In this document: one piece after another, positions 16,883-25,140 of the stretch | Numbering within the stretch: position 1 is the stretch's first letter | Layout of the letters: the number at the start of each line of letters is the position of its first letter | Notes under the pieces: generated by a model | What the model saw: the letters and a program-made list of their open reading frames with translations, nothing else | Told to the model about the DNA's origin: nothing | Databases searched by the model: none | Made by a program: the position numbers and the translations under genes | Assembly (NCBI RefSeq): GCF_014639235.1 | Contig: NZ_BMFU01000011.1 | Location: forward strand, 83,784-147,783 | Length of the DNA stretch: 64,000 nucleotides | Source: Paenibacillus silvae | GTDB taxonomy: Bacteria > Bacillota > Bacilli > Paenibacillales > Paenibacillaceae | Direction of reading: 5' to 3'

Positions 16883-17500
16883 TTAAGAATTACGCATGAT
16901 GATGGACTCAAGAACGTTGGCAACATGCTCGCAATCATCCGTTGTCGTTTCAAGGCGTTCATAAATCTCTTTGCGCTTGATCAGCTCAATCGGATCGGAT
17001 ACCGTTGCGAACAGATTCTTGATACAATTACGCAATACTTCGTCGCCCTGGTTTTCCAGATCGTTCAGACGAATGGTGTATTCACGAATCGCCAGCAATT
17101 TTTTCTGGGACAGCAAATGAATCGCCTTTTGAATTTCATAAGCCGATTGACGCAAAATTTCTGCAAATTGAACGATATATTCGTCCGGATCAACCAGTTG
17201 GTACATATAGAAACGGGAAGCTGTAGCTTCGATTCCGTCCAATACGTCATCAAGAGTTGTTGTCAGTTCCATAATATCATCGCGTTCAATCGGCGTGATA
17301 AATGTTTTGTTCAGCTCTGTAATGATGGTGTGTACGTAGTCATCACATTGCGACTCGTACTTCTTCATTTCATTAGCAAAAAGAGTTACATCCTGAAGGT
17401 TGGAAACATGCTGGGAGAAATAATCTGCCGCTTGAACCACCGTATCTGCCATGTTCTCCAGTGTTTCAAAAAATATATCCTTCTTCTTCTTAATCTTCAT
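16883..17500 (-). CDS. DUF47/PhoU-like phosphate transport regulator
   Basis: DUF47 (YkaA-like) proteins are PhoU-related helical bundles that accompany Pit transporters and probably control their activity. The 205-residue protein is helical and charged, begins KIKKKKDIFFETLENMADTV, and has repeated acidic metal-site-like segments (ETTLDDVLDGIEA-type and TTTDDCEHVANVLE). I chose ATG 17500, with GAGGGG 9 nt upstream; longer in-frame starts have no ribosome site. It is the first gene of the operon with pit. Confidence 0.9.
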   Translation of the reverse strand: MKIKKKKDIFFETLENMADTVVQAADYFSQHVSNLQDVTLFANEMKKYESQCDDYVHTIITELNKTFITPIERDDIMELTTTLDDVLDGIEATASRFYMYQLVDPDEYIVQFAEILRQSAYEIQKAIHLLSQKKLLAIREYTIRLNDLENQGDEVLRNCIKNLFATVSDPIELIKRKEIYERLETTTDDCEHVANVLESIIMRNS

Positions 17501-17730
17501 AGCTCTATCCCCTCTTCGAGAAATTGCGCTGATAACCGATGAAACATGAAATGACAACCTTTGATATCTTATCATATTTGTTTCATGGTTTGTACAAAAG
17601 CTGCGATGCTTTTTTATATTCTTCTCATATAAACCTGAAATGAATCTTAATTATGTGGAATTATGGCAAAATCAGACTTAAATTTTACACTGCGTTTACA
17701 TTTCTCCAGGAAAATCAACCCAGGAACTTA

Positions 17731-18798
17731 TCATGACTGCTCACCGAGCTTCACATGATCTGAAAATTTCGGGGCGTTTGGAACGATGTTAATGAAGGTT
17801 TTACCAGGAACCAGCTTCATCTCCACTCCGTCCTGCACGAAACGAATGATATCCCCTTTTTTCCTCACCCATTGCCCGCGAATCATCTTTCCCTTCTGAA
17901 ACAGCATCGCTTCCCCGCCTTGATCCACATTAACAGCCAATCGGCCTACATCATCAAGCACCTTATGATCTGCTCCGGCAACAATAATGTTAGCTGCACC
18001 AAGCTGATGGCCATTATCTTTATCCTCATCGGGCTTTCCATTAACCATTCTCATATATCGTCCGCTAACCTCATCGTAATCATACGTTACTTTATAACTA
18101 TTCAATAAATAATGGAGCTCAAACTGCTTCACAGCCTCCCCTGCTGAAGTAGACCCTTGTTCGTCGTACATATACACAGGTGATTGGAACTCATGGCTGT
18201 ATCCTTTCTTCTCTGCACCCTCTCTAAGCTTTTCGACAGAGGTATACAGGTTGTGAGGAGCCTTGCGATCCTTGGAGCGCCAGAAATAGGGGCCGCCATT
18301 CGAAATTTCATCCATATGCTGCTTCTGCTGTTTTTGCAAAATAGAATAGGCCTCCGGGCTGCCTCCCGCATGCACAAGCACACCATCATAGCTCTCTCCG
18401 AGCTCGATCAGGTACGGACGAATGCTGCGCACAGGGCCAACAGCGTCTGCACCGCCTTCACTCTGGAAAACCGCGATGAAACGGGTGATGCCGCCTTCAG
18501 CAAGCACCTCGATAATAATGTCTGCTGCGCTTAGCCCGGATTGAGGACGTGCCGCAGGTGCATTGTTAATCATGACCGCCAGCGGGCGATCCGTGGGTGC
18601 TGTCTCCACAGCTAGTCCTGTTAAAGGAGCTGTATTCATCGGATTAACAGGCTGCTCAATCGGCTGCTCTTCCTGTACTGGTGCAGGCTCCGGCTGAGGA
18701 ACCTTGGCGAGCTCCTTATCCTGACAAGCGACAAGGCTAATAGCGAGAAGACAGCCTGACGCTGTCAGCAACCCTTTTTTCCAAGAAAACGAATTCAA
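17731..18798 (-). CDS. yerB: DUF3048 lipoprotein (YerB-like)
   Basis: YerB-type proteins are membrane-anchored lipoproteins with a DUF3048 domain; their role is unclear. A TTG start at 18798 gives a short basic N-terminus (NSFSWKKG), a hydrophobic stretch and the lipobox LVAC, with AGGAGG 7 nt upstream; the in-frame ATGs further upstream would add an implausible 34 residues. The DUF3048 region includes PLAVMINNAPAARPQSGL, AEGGITRFIAVF and VGPVRSIRPY, all family hallmarks. A Pro/Gln/Glu-rich linker (about 30-55) separates the anchor from the domain. It is an isolated gene between the phosphate operon and doxX. Confidence 0.88.
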   Translation of the reverse strand: MNSFSWKKGLLTASGCLLAISLVACQDKELAKVPQPEPAPVQEEQPIEQPVNPMNTAPLTGLAVETAPTDRPLAVMINNAPAARPQSGLSAADIIIEVLAEGGITRFIAVFQSEGGADAVGPVRSIRPYLIELGESYDGVLVHAGGSPEAYSILQKQQKQHMDEISNGGPYFWRSKDRKAPHNLYTSVEKLREGAEKKGYSHEFQSPVYMYDEQGSTSAGEAVKQFELHYLLNSYKVTYDYDEVSGRYMRMVNGKPDEDKDNGHQLGAANIIVAGADHKVLDDVGRLAVNVDQGGEAMLFQKGKMIRGQWVRKKGDIIRFVQDGVEMKLVPGKTFINIVPNAPKFSDHVKLGEQS

Positions 18799-19029
18799 AA
18801 TAAAACCTCCTGAACGATCTGGCTGACTCCCTTCAGATGTCATGTGTGATATTTCTCTCATGCAGACAACCATCTCACGTATTTCCTTCCATTTAATCAC
18901 AATGCTTCCGTTTTGTCTGCGCCTGAAAAACCTTGATACAGCTCGTTTATCGTTTTTGAATCACAGTTAAAGGGAAAAAATTCGTCTGAAATGTGAACTT
19001 CTCAAACCTTACTTAAAATTTGAACTAGA

Positions 19030-19073
19030 TTGTGATTATTATCACAAACAAAACACCTTTACGGCTATACAAT
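19030..19073 (+). promoter_or_regulatory. Fnr/Rex-like palindrome and doxX promoter
   Basis: TTGTGATTATTATCACAA (19030-19047) is a perfect palindrome matching TGTGA-N6-TCACA (Fnr/CRP family) and TTGTGA-N6-TCACAA (Rex). A TACAAT -10 box lies at 19068-19073. With a start about 7 nt after it, the palindrome centre falls near -41.5, the class II activator position. Confidence 0.6.
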
Positions 19074-19145
19074 AAAGACATCAAAGGTGATCACTTAGAA
19101 AAACAAAAACAACACACATTAGATTTCATAAAAGGAGTGGTTTAT

Positions 19146-19682
19146 ATGTTCAGCTTCAACCAATGGATTAGAGAAAACAAAGTGGCAATGTGGATTTTGA
19201 CAATACTTCGGGTGTATATCGGTTACGACTGGATGACTCACGGCTGGAGCAAATTGACTGGTGGATTCGAAGCAGGCGGCTTCCTCGCAGGGGCACTTGA
19301 AAAAGCAACAGGTGATCACCCGGCCGTTCAAGCTTGGTGGGCAACATTCCTTGAAAAATTCGCAATTCCGAATGCCGGATTGTTCGACTTCGTTATCCCG
19401 CTTGGTGAATTCCTTGTAGGTCTGGGACTCATCCTTGGATGCTTCACAACCCTGGCAGCTCTGATGGCAATGGTCATGAACTTCGCGTTCCTCTTCTCGG
19501 GTACAGTAAGCACCAACGCTCAACTGGTTCTGATGGAAATCTTCATCGTCGTAGCTGGTGCAAATGCTGGTAAAATCGGTCTGGATCACTGGGTTCTGCC
19601 TTACCTTCGCGGATTGTTCAACCGTAACAAAACGGTGACACCTACGACACCAACCATAACACCAACGAAGAAAACAGCTTAA
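19146..19682 (+). CDS. DoxX-family membrane protein
   Basis: DoxX-family proteins are small four-helix membrane proteins related to the DoxD quinol oxidase subunit and to redox-linked MmpL/SodA partners; function is mostly inferred. The 178-residue protein has an N-terminal segment with WILTILRVYIGYDWMTHGWSKL, then three further hydrophobic helices and a Thr/Pro/Lys-rich polar tail (TPTTPTITPTKKTA). I chose ATG 19146 because AAAGGAG precedes it; a longer frame has no ribosome site. It is transcribed alone, from a promoter with a perfect Fnr/Rex-like palindrome, which suggests control by oxygen or NADH/NAD+ status (inference). Confidence 0.85.
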   Translation: MFSFNQWIRENKVAMWILTILRVYIGYDWMTHGWSKLTGGFEAGGFLAGALEKATGDHPAVQAWWATFLEKFAIPNAGLFDFVIPLGEFLVGLGLILGCFTTLAALMAMVMNFAFLFSGTVSTNAQLVLMEIFIVVAGANAGKIGLDHWVLPYLRGLFNRNKTVTPTTPTITPTKKTA

Positions 19683-19707
19683 TCTGAATAAAATATAAAA
19701 TCTCGGT

Positions 19708-19737
19708 CCTGCTCCTTCTTTCGGAGCAGGATTTTTT
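19708..19737 (+). terminator. Terminator of doxX
   Basis: CCTGCTCC and GGAGCAGG arms with a 7-nt loop are followed by ATTTTTTC. Confidence 0.9.
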
Positions 19738-19851
19738 CATCATAAAATATAGTGCTGCGTGTAACATTTCCTATGCAGCACACTTGCTCACCTGCCGGAC
19801 TCCGTATTATGATAAAACTAAAGTCTGTTCGCAAAAAGGAGTATCCTATAT

Positions 19852-20064
19852 ATGCCAACTCAACGCCGTCTTGAAACGGACGCCGATTTTCAGGAAGCCA
19901 TGACTTTAAAACATAAAATTCGCGTATTCAAAGATAACCACCAGATCGATTCTGGCGGCATCATCATTCGTTTTGACGAGAACACCGTTGTTGTGCAATC
20001 CAGTGTCAGCGATCTAGCCTATCACTCACGTGCGGAATGTGAGTTGTTCGAGATTCGTAAGTAG
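19852..20064 (+). CDS. Small conserved-looking protein, unknown function
   Basis: I do not recognise this 70-residue protein. It has a strong ribosome site (AAAAAGGAG, 11 nt before the ATG) and a balanced charged composition: an N-terminal helix region (RRLETDADFQEAMTLKHKIRVF) followed by an apparent small beta domain (GGIIIRFDENTVVVQSSVSDLAYHSRAECELFEIRK). No signal peptide or membrane segment is present. It is monocistronic, with a hairpin at 20137-20177 downstream. The compact beta-rich end could be an SH3-like fold, but that is only a guess. Confidence 0.75.
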   Translation: MPTQRRLETDADFQEAMTLKHKIRVFKDNHQIDSGGIIIRFDENTVVVQSSVSDLAYHSRAECELFEIRK

Positions 20065-20132
20065 TGTTAAAGTCAGGATACTGGCACGCTTTTTGAGATA
20101 TTTGAGCTAAGCCTGTGACGTATCTATACACC

Positions 20133-20178
20133 AAAAAAAGGTTCCACGCAGTCGTTAACAGACGCGAGGAACCTTTTA
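20133..20178. terminator. Bidirectional terminator
   Basis: AAAGGTTCC and GGAACCTTT pair, with A residues on the left and T residues on the right. It serves the convergent 70-residue gene and the extradiol dioxygenase gene. Confidence 0.8.
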
Positions 20179-20303
20179 TCTTATTTAGTATGGTATTCTT
20201 CACTTCATTAATCGTTAATAACTTGAAAGACATCACTTGAACCCAAACTGAATGAGAACTACATTCCAGCATTTGCATGTTATCCACGCTCATCTGCTCC
20301 AAG

Positions 20304-21089
20304 TTATATGCCGTCTCCAAACTGCCAGCAGTTCAGACTAAGCGTGCCATGAGGATAGGATTGAAATAACCGCCGGGCTGTGCGGGACATATCCGCTGTG
20401 CCCATCGCATAGAACAAAGGTGCGATATGCTCCATTCCATAGGAGGGTACTGCTGTCCGTGCATGAGGAGCTTTTTTATCATACTGAAACAGCTCTCTTG
20501 TGTTCCATTGCTGCAGGCGCTCTCCAAGCCAATCATCAAATTCGATTGCCCAGTCCTGTGGCTCGTCATCCTGTGCCAGCATTCTCAGATTATGAACGGT
20601 TCCACCGCTGCCGATGATGAGCACATGATCATGTCTGAGCTGCTCCAGCATACGACCGATATCATACTGCTCTTGAGGAGAACGCAGGGAGTCCACCGAC
20701 ACGGCAATAACCGGAATGTTGGCCTCGGGATACATATGCAGCAGCGGCACCCACACGCCATGATCCAGTCCTCGTCTCATAACAGGCTGATACGGCAAGT
20801 TGCTTCGGGAGAATAACGCACAGATCTCGTTTGCAATCTCAGTCTGCCCGACTGCAGGGTACTGTATGTTATACATTGCTGAAGGATATCCGTAAAAATC
20901 ATGCAGGGTTTGATGCTTCTCATCCATCGTCACCGAAGGCACAGGACAGTCCCAGTGTGCAGTAAAAACAACGATAGCCTTCGGAGCCGGCAGCCTCTCT
21001 CCAAGCTGGTTCAAAAATTGAGTGTAGTCACTGCTCTCCACCGAAAGCAGGGGAGAACCATGCGCAATGAATAGTGCGGGTAATGTCAT
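20304..21089 (-). CDS. Extradiol ring-opening dioxygenase, DODA/LigB type
   Basis: LigB-type class III dioxygenases open catechol rings using non-haem Fe(II) or Zn; YgiD/DODA members act on DOPA-like substrates. The protein of about 261 residues shows FIAHGSPLLSV with the metal-site histidine near the N-terminus, FTAHWDC, and GLDHGVWVPLLHMYP. I chose ATG 21089, 9 nt after GGAGG; the TTG three codons upstream sits on the ribosome site. It is monocistronic, with a shared terminator downstream. The real substrate cannot be told from sequence. Confidence 0.88.
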   Translation of the reverse strand: MTLPALFIAHGSPLLSVESSDYTQFLNQLGERLPAPKAIVVFTAHWDCPVPSVTMDEKHQTLHDFYGYPSAMYNIQYPAVGQTEIANEICALFSRSNLPYQPVMRRGLDHGVWVPLLHMYPEANIPVIAVSVDSLRSPQEQYDIGRMLEQLRHDHVLIIGSGGTVHNLRMLAQDDEPQDWAIEFDDWLGERLQQWNTRELFQYDKKAPHARTAVPSYGMEHIAPLFYAMGTADMSRTARRLFQSYPHGTLSLNCWQFGDGI

Positions 21090-21201
21090 CGCTGCCAACC
21101 TCCAGACACGGATAGGATGCTTACCTCTCTATTTTACCCCGAAGAAGGCGCTTTTCCAAGCTACCCCTGTGACTTTTGATTGATGACGTTTGACTTATCG
21201 T

Positions 21202-22032
21202 TTAGATCATCCAGTGCTGCCAGTTCTCTTCAATCTTCTGACGTTCTCCAAGCCATTCTCTTGTGCGAGTAATGAGCTGTTCCCGCTCTTTACCTGATGA
21301 GAAGGTGTGATTGCCCTGGAAAATAATCTCCTTGTCGCAGCGCCCTTCCTGACGCATCCAGAAAACTTTCTGATACAGAAACGCATAGTCTACCGGGATA
21401 ACCTCATCGGAAGTACCGTGTACAACCAGCACATCCCCGCTGAACTTCACGGCTTCCTGGAATGGTTGATGTTCTGCGAGAGATTCGAAAAATTTCGGTG
21501 TGAATTTGTAACCTAGATAATCGGCAGCACCTTTTCTCACACCTTCATCGTACACGTCCCGGCCTGTAATCTTTACAATATCATTGAATGGGTAACCGAC
21601 AGCAGACCACATCACGAGATTTTTAACCCGTTTGTCACGCACAGCTGTCAATAGCGCAACAGCTCCACCCAAGCTGTGTCCGATCAATGTGACACGTGTC
21701 GGGTCTACATCACTGCAGTTCACCGCATAGTCCAGTACAGAACGGGTTTGCAGCACCATGGACTCCAGCCCTTCTGCTCCATATTCACCGCTGCTCTCCC
21801 CGCAGCCGATGTAATCGAAACGAAGCACCAGATATCCGTCCTCCGCGAGTTCACGAGCAGTCTTTACAAACAAACGATCCACACCAATTCGGCTTCCCAC
21901 AAAGCCATGACAGATGACCGCCAAAGGCACACGCTGCTGACGTGTCTCCTCTTTGATATCTTTTACAACCGGATAGTGAATGGTCGCGGTTAACTCCTCT
22001 TCGCCGTGACGGATGCTGATCTGACGTTCCAT
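21202..22032 (-). CDS. Alpha/beta hydrolase, acyl-esterase/peptidase-like
   Basis: This 276-residue protein has the alpha/beta hydrolase fold: the oxyanion region VICHGFVGSRIG, the nucleophile elbow GHSLGGA, the acid in VVHGTSDEVIPVDYA and the catalytic histidine in IIFQGNHTFSS. The order and spacing resemble feruloyl-esterase or S9-like intracellular hydrolases, and it has no signal peptide. The ATG follows AAGGGGA. No functional partner is nearby. The substrate is unknown. Confidence 0.87.
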   Translation of the reverse strand: MERQISIRHGEEELTATIHYPVVKDIKEETRQQRVPLAVICHGFVGSRIGVDRLFVKTARELAEDGYLVLRFDYIGCGESSGEYGAEGLESMVLQTRSVLDYAVNCSDVDPTRVTLIGHSLGGAVALLTAVRDKRVKNLVMWSAVGYPFNDIVKITGRDVYDEGVRKGAADYLGYKFTPKFFESLAEHQPFQEAVKFSGDVLVVHGTSDEVIPVDYAFLYQKVFWMRQEGRCDKEIIFQGNHTFSSGKEREQLITRTREWLGERQKIEENWQHWMI

Positions 22033-22231
22033 ACCGATTTCCCCTTTCCATGCTCACAATGCAATCTATTTGACGTTTCTCGTTCTTATGTTAATTATAT
22101 TTAATCCGATAAGTTTAGTAAGTATTAAGAAGATATTAGTATATTATCATTCCTTTACCCGTAAGTCAACGCGAGAAATGATCGTTCTTTGTCGTATGTA
22201 ATTGTTCTCTTTTTGAGCCATTCCCCCCTGC

Positions 22232-22264
22232 AAAAAAAGAGCCTGGCTATGTTCAGCAAGGCTC
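22232..22264 (-). terminator. Intrinsic terminator
   Basis: GAGCCT and AGGCTC arms are followed on the minus strand by seven T residues. It lies downstream of the 77-residue acidic protein. Confidence 0.75.
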
Positions 22265-22329
22265 GTAATATACGCTGTTTGGTTCCTGTAGCAGCTATTT
22301 CCTCTGCATGTATAGTCCATGGTTCTTTC

Positions 22330-22563
22330 CTACTCGTAACTCCTGCGGAACATGGCATGAGTCTCGATTCGTCCGTTCCATTCATGCTGCTGACCTTCAC
22401 CATCGTTGTCCCAGAAGCTTCTGCCCTGCAGATTGTCATCGTTAAGCTCTTCCCCAAACTCCGCATCGTCCACGGTCTCATTCATTGGCACTACCTCATC
22501 CTTAACACCACGGGAATTACTGTTGAGCAGCATCTTACGTGTCAGTTCTGATTGCTTGTCCAT
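22330..22563 (-). CDS. Small acidic protein, unknown function
   Basis: I do not recognise this 77-residue protein. It begins MDKQSELTRKMLLNSNSRG and is rich in Asp, Glu and Asn in the middle (NETVDDAEFGEELNDDNLQ), ending in a His/Arg-containing tail. AGGAGG lies 9 nt upstream of the ATG and a terminator follows, so I take it as a genuine gene. It is hydrophilic and has no signal peptide. The start was chosen over an ATG eight codons upstream that precedes the ribosome site. Confidence 0.7.
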   Translation of the reverse strand: MDKQSELTRKMLLNSNSRGVKDEVVPMNETVDDAEFGEELNDDNLQGRSFWDNDGEGQQHEWNGRIETHAMFRRSYE

Positions 22564-22762
22564 CTTGAGCACCCTCCTGTCCGTCATTTCGGTTTTAAAT
22601 TGCTACTATTGTGGTGGATTGCACAGCTCTTTATTCACCGTTCACAGAATCGTTGCTTCTTCGGAACGGTCCGTGTATATTCACAGATTCACATGGGGAA
22701 AATAAAACCAAAATCAAAGGCATCCCCTGTCTGGAACGCCTTTCACCGAAAGGAATGAACTC

Positions 22763-22882
22763 ATGGCACATCTGCTTGCATGGATTCAGCATCATGGAAA
22801 GCTGGTGCTCTTATGTACCTGTGTTGTGCTAGCCTGCATCGGGCTATGGGTGAACCATAAGCAGTTATTTTATAAGGAATGA
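22763..22882 (+). CDS. Tiny single-pass membrane protein (39 residues)
   Basis: The frame encodes MAHLLAWIQHHGK, then a hydrophobic stretch (LVLLCTCVVLACIGLWV), then NHKQLFYKE. AAAGGA lies about 8 nt before the ATG. It ends 51 bp before the DUF1129 gene and could be co-transcribed with it. Its shortness means it needs conservation evidence; the membrane-segment pattern with a basic end is the main support. Confidence 0.45.
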   Translation: MAHLLAWIQHHGKLVLLCTCVVLACIGLWVNHKQLFYKE

Positions 22883-22933
22883 CTTTGCGAAACGACAGCC
22901 CTTCCCGTATACTAAAATACCGTCAGGGTCTTC

Positions 22934-23782
22934 ATGAATATGGAAGATCAGAACGTGCGAGGACAGGGGGAGCAAGCATTGGGGATTTCGTATAAGAAGC
23001 TGAAAGAAATACAAAATCGGCAAATCACCGAGATGAGTCGAATGACACCAGATAACGTAAAATTGTACAACCAGATTAGCACTATTGCACGGCAGTCACC
23101 GGCAGACGAGAGAACTCAGGAAGAATGGATTCTCGCCGCAGGTAAAGCGATCGTACAGGCACAGCAGTCAAACAAACCGGCTCGCGAATTGTATGGACCT
23201 GATCTGGAAAAGGATATTTATATGCAGCTGGGAACAGGTAATGCTCAGCCAAATGTACAATCAGGCACAAATACGGGCAGAAATCATTCCGGTACAGTTT
23301 CCAACAAAAAGAATAATGCCAGCACCGTTCAGCACGCGAATCATGACAATACGTCAGAGTCTGCGCAGCGAACACCTAAATGGTATGTGATGATCGCCTG
23401 GGCAGCTATATCCGTAGTACTGCTCATTCAAGGCTGCGCAGGATTATTCTTCGGTATGACCGACGGCGATACCGAGCCTTTCGAGCATATTAGCCTGTTT
23501 TCCCTCCTTATTGCCGCTGTAGGCGGAATTGCACTGGTGGAGATGCTGCGTCGATTAGCAGCACGACCAGACGACCAGGGCGAGGACAAACATGTGATGC
23601 CCAAAGTCAACGTTCGAGGTATCCTCATCTATATCGTCATCGTTGTGCTTGTACTCTTTGTCGGTTACCCGCTTAGAGATAAACTGCCTGTTTTCTACAT
23701 GGCCCCGTGGGTGAGTGCGCTCATTGGCATTGTAGGACTTGCTTTAATGAGGCCGATATTCGGGCAAAAGAAACAGGCATAA
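22934..23782 (+). CDS. DUF1129-family membrane protein
   Basis: DUF1129 proteins are small integral membrane proteins of unknown function in Bacillota. This 282-residue protein has a soluble N-terminal half with a linker rich in Asn, Ser and Thr (about 100-145), then four hydrophobic segments: around VMIAWAAISVVLLIQGCAG, ISLFSLLIAAVGGIALV, ILIYIVIVVLVLFVGY and APWVSALIGIVGLALM. A DUF1129-like start (YKKLKEIQNRQ) is visible. The ribosome site is weak. The gene may follow the 39-residue membrane gene in one transcript. A strong terminator lies 50 bp downstream. Confidence 0.8.
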   Translation: MNMEDQNVRGQGEQALGISYKKLKEIQNRQITEMSRMTPDNVKLYNQISTIARQSPADERTQEEWILAAGKAIVQAQQSNKPARELYGPDLEKDIYMQLGTGNAQPNVQSGTNTGRNHSGTVSNKKNNASTVQHANHDNTSESAQRTPKWYVMIAWAAISVVLLIQGCAGLFFGMTDGDTEPFEHISLFSLLIAAVGGIALVEMLRRLAARPDDQGEDKHVMPKVNVRGILIYIVIVVLVLFVGYPLRDKLPVFYMAPWVSALIGIVGLALMRPIFGQKKQA

Positions 23783-23833
23783 CAGGAAACAGACGAGCAC
23801 ATATTCATGTGTTCAATACTACAATGGATGTTT

Positions 23834-23858
23834 AAAAGGGACCGAATCGGTCCCTTTT
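23834..23858. terminator. Terminator after the DUF1129 gene
   Basis: AAAAGGGACCG and CGGTCCCTTTTT form a hairpin that can work on both strands, between the DUF1129 gene and the convergent AraC gene. Confidence 0.88.
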
Positions 23859-23930
23859 TATATGGCTGCCGTGTTGATTATTTTAAATCGCTAATTCGTT
23901 TTGCCCTTTGATTAATCCATTTTTTTGCTC

Positions 23931-24908
23931 TTATCCCTCTACCAGAGGGTTCGGGTTTGGGAGAGTACTAGGGTTCAGCGTAAGACTCTGCTCCAGCTTG
24001 AGCTGATTGCGCTGCTTTACACCTTTGCCCGGCGTCTCCCCGAATTCACGCTTGTACATCCGGATAAAATAATTCACTTCCATGCCTACATTCTCTGCCG
24101 CTTCCTTCACACTCGCCTGAGGATGTTTGTTCAGCCACTCCATTCCCTTATGCAAACGCCAGCGCTGCATATACTGATGTCCTGTCACACCGTAGTGCTG
24201 ATGAAACAGTCGATTCAGATGCTGTACCGAGTAACCTGCTGCATCGGCCACATGCTTAAATAACAGATCATCCTGATAATGAGCCTGCATCAAGGCAATC
24301 GCCCGGTTGAGCCCCTGTTGGCCAGCATCCGGGTGCGGCTGCATTCCCGACACGCTGCTCTCTTGCCCTGCACTGTCCGCTTCCTTGGATAAGTGCCTGA
24401 TTTCTGGCGCTGCCGCCGGAAAAGTTGGCAGTGCTTCTTGAGGCATAGCCTGAGCGAGCTCCAGAATGAACTGGTATACCAAGGCAGAGATACTCCACAT
24501 CGACATCTTGCCCTGATCCAGCGCCTTCCACAATTCCGTCATCCGTGACCATACTACATCAAACCCGGTCACGGTGCCAGGTCCCGTTCGAACCAATCCT
24601 GCAGCCTGAAGCACCGATGCCGCTGATTCACCGCCGATTCCGATACACGCCAGCTCCCCGGTCGTTTTGGGATGAGGAATATACTCATGAGCTATTCCCG
24701 GTTCAAGTGCAAACAATTGACCTTCGCCAATAACAAGGCCCCCTCTTCCCGCAATATTAAACCGCCCCCCGCCACCTCGGGCCATAAACAGCTGGTAAAC
24801 CGGAAATCCATCCGGTCTATGAAGCCCCTTCTCTTCCTGTGTACCCACACCGTACAGGTACAAAGGCATTCTTGAATTCGGCCGCCCTGTCAAACGAAAC
24901 GCTAACAT
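23931..24908 (-). CDS. AraC-family transcriptional regulator
   Basis: The 325-residue protein has an N-terminal cupin-like sensor (about 1-110, GRGGLVIGEGQLFALEPGIAHEY) and a C-terminal AraC double helix-turn-helix (about 195-300) with DDLLFKHVADAAGYSVQHLNRLFHQHYGVT and VKEAAENVGMEVNYFIRMYKREFGETPGKG. This layout is typical of regulators of sugar-use genes. The ATG follows AAAGGAAGG. There is no adjacent target gene; the target and ligand are unknown. A Pro/Asn-rich tail (PSTLPNPNPLVEG) follows the DNA-binding domain. Confidence 0.9.
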   Translation of the reverse strand: MLAFRLTGRPNSRMPLYLYGVGTQEEKGLHRPDGFPVYQLFMARGGGGRFNIAGRGGLVIGEGQLFALEPGIAHEYIPHPKTTGELACIGIGGESAASVLQAAGLVRTGPGTVTGFDVVWSRMTELWKALDQGKMSMWSISALVYQFILELAQAMPQEALPTFPAAAPEIRHLSKEADSAGQESSVSGMQPHPDAGQQGLNRAIALMQAHYQDDLLFKHVADAAGYSVQHLNRLFHQHYGVTGHQYMQRWRLHKGMEWLNKHPQASVKEAAENVGMEVNYFIRMYKREFGETPGKGVKQRNQLKLEQSLTLNPSTLPNPNPLVEG

Positions 24909-25086
24909 GCCATCCTTCCTTTCAGCTTATGAGCTAATGCCTCTCTGCCTTTTATTATCGGTCGTTTGATCATAGATCAGCAATGGCCCAAGGAACCCTT
25001 TTCAGCGCTATAATTGTCCGAAAATAAGGACATTGGTCATGACGTTCGCAGATGCTGTCGTGTGCCGATAACGGAGAAAAGGAAAA

Positions 25087-25115
25087 CTCCCTTTCCGGGG
25101 GAATGGAAAGGGAGC
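25087..25115 (-). terminator. Terminator of the seven-repeat protein gene
   Basis: CTCCCTTTCC and GGAAAGGGAG pair and are followed on the minus strand by TTTTCC. Confidence 0.8.
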
Positions 25116-25140
25116 GAGCTGAAAAGATGTTATATAGAGA

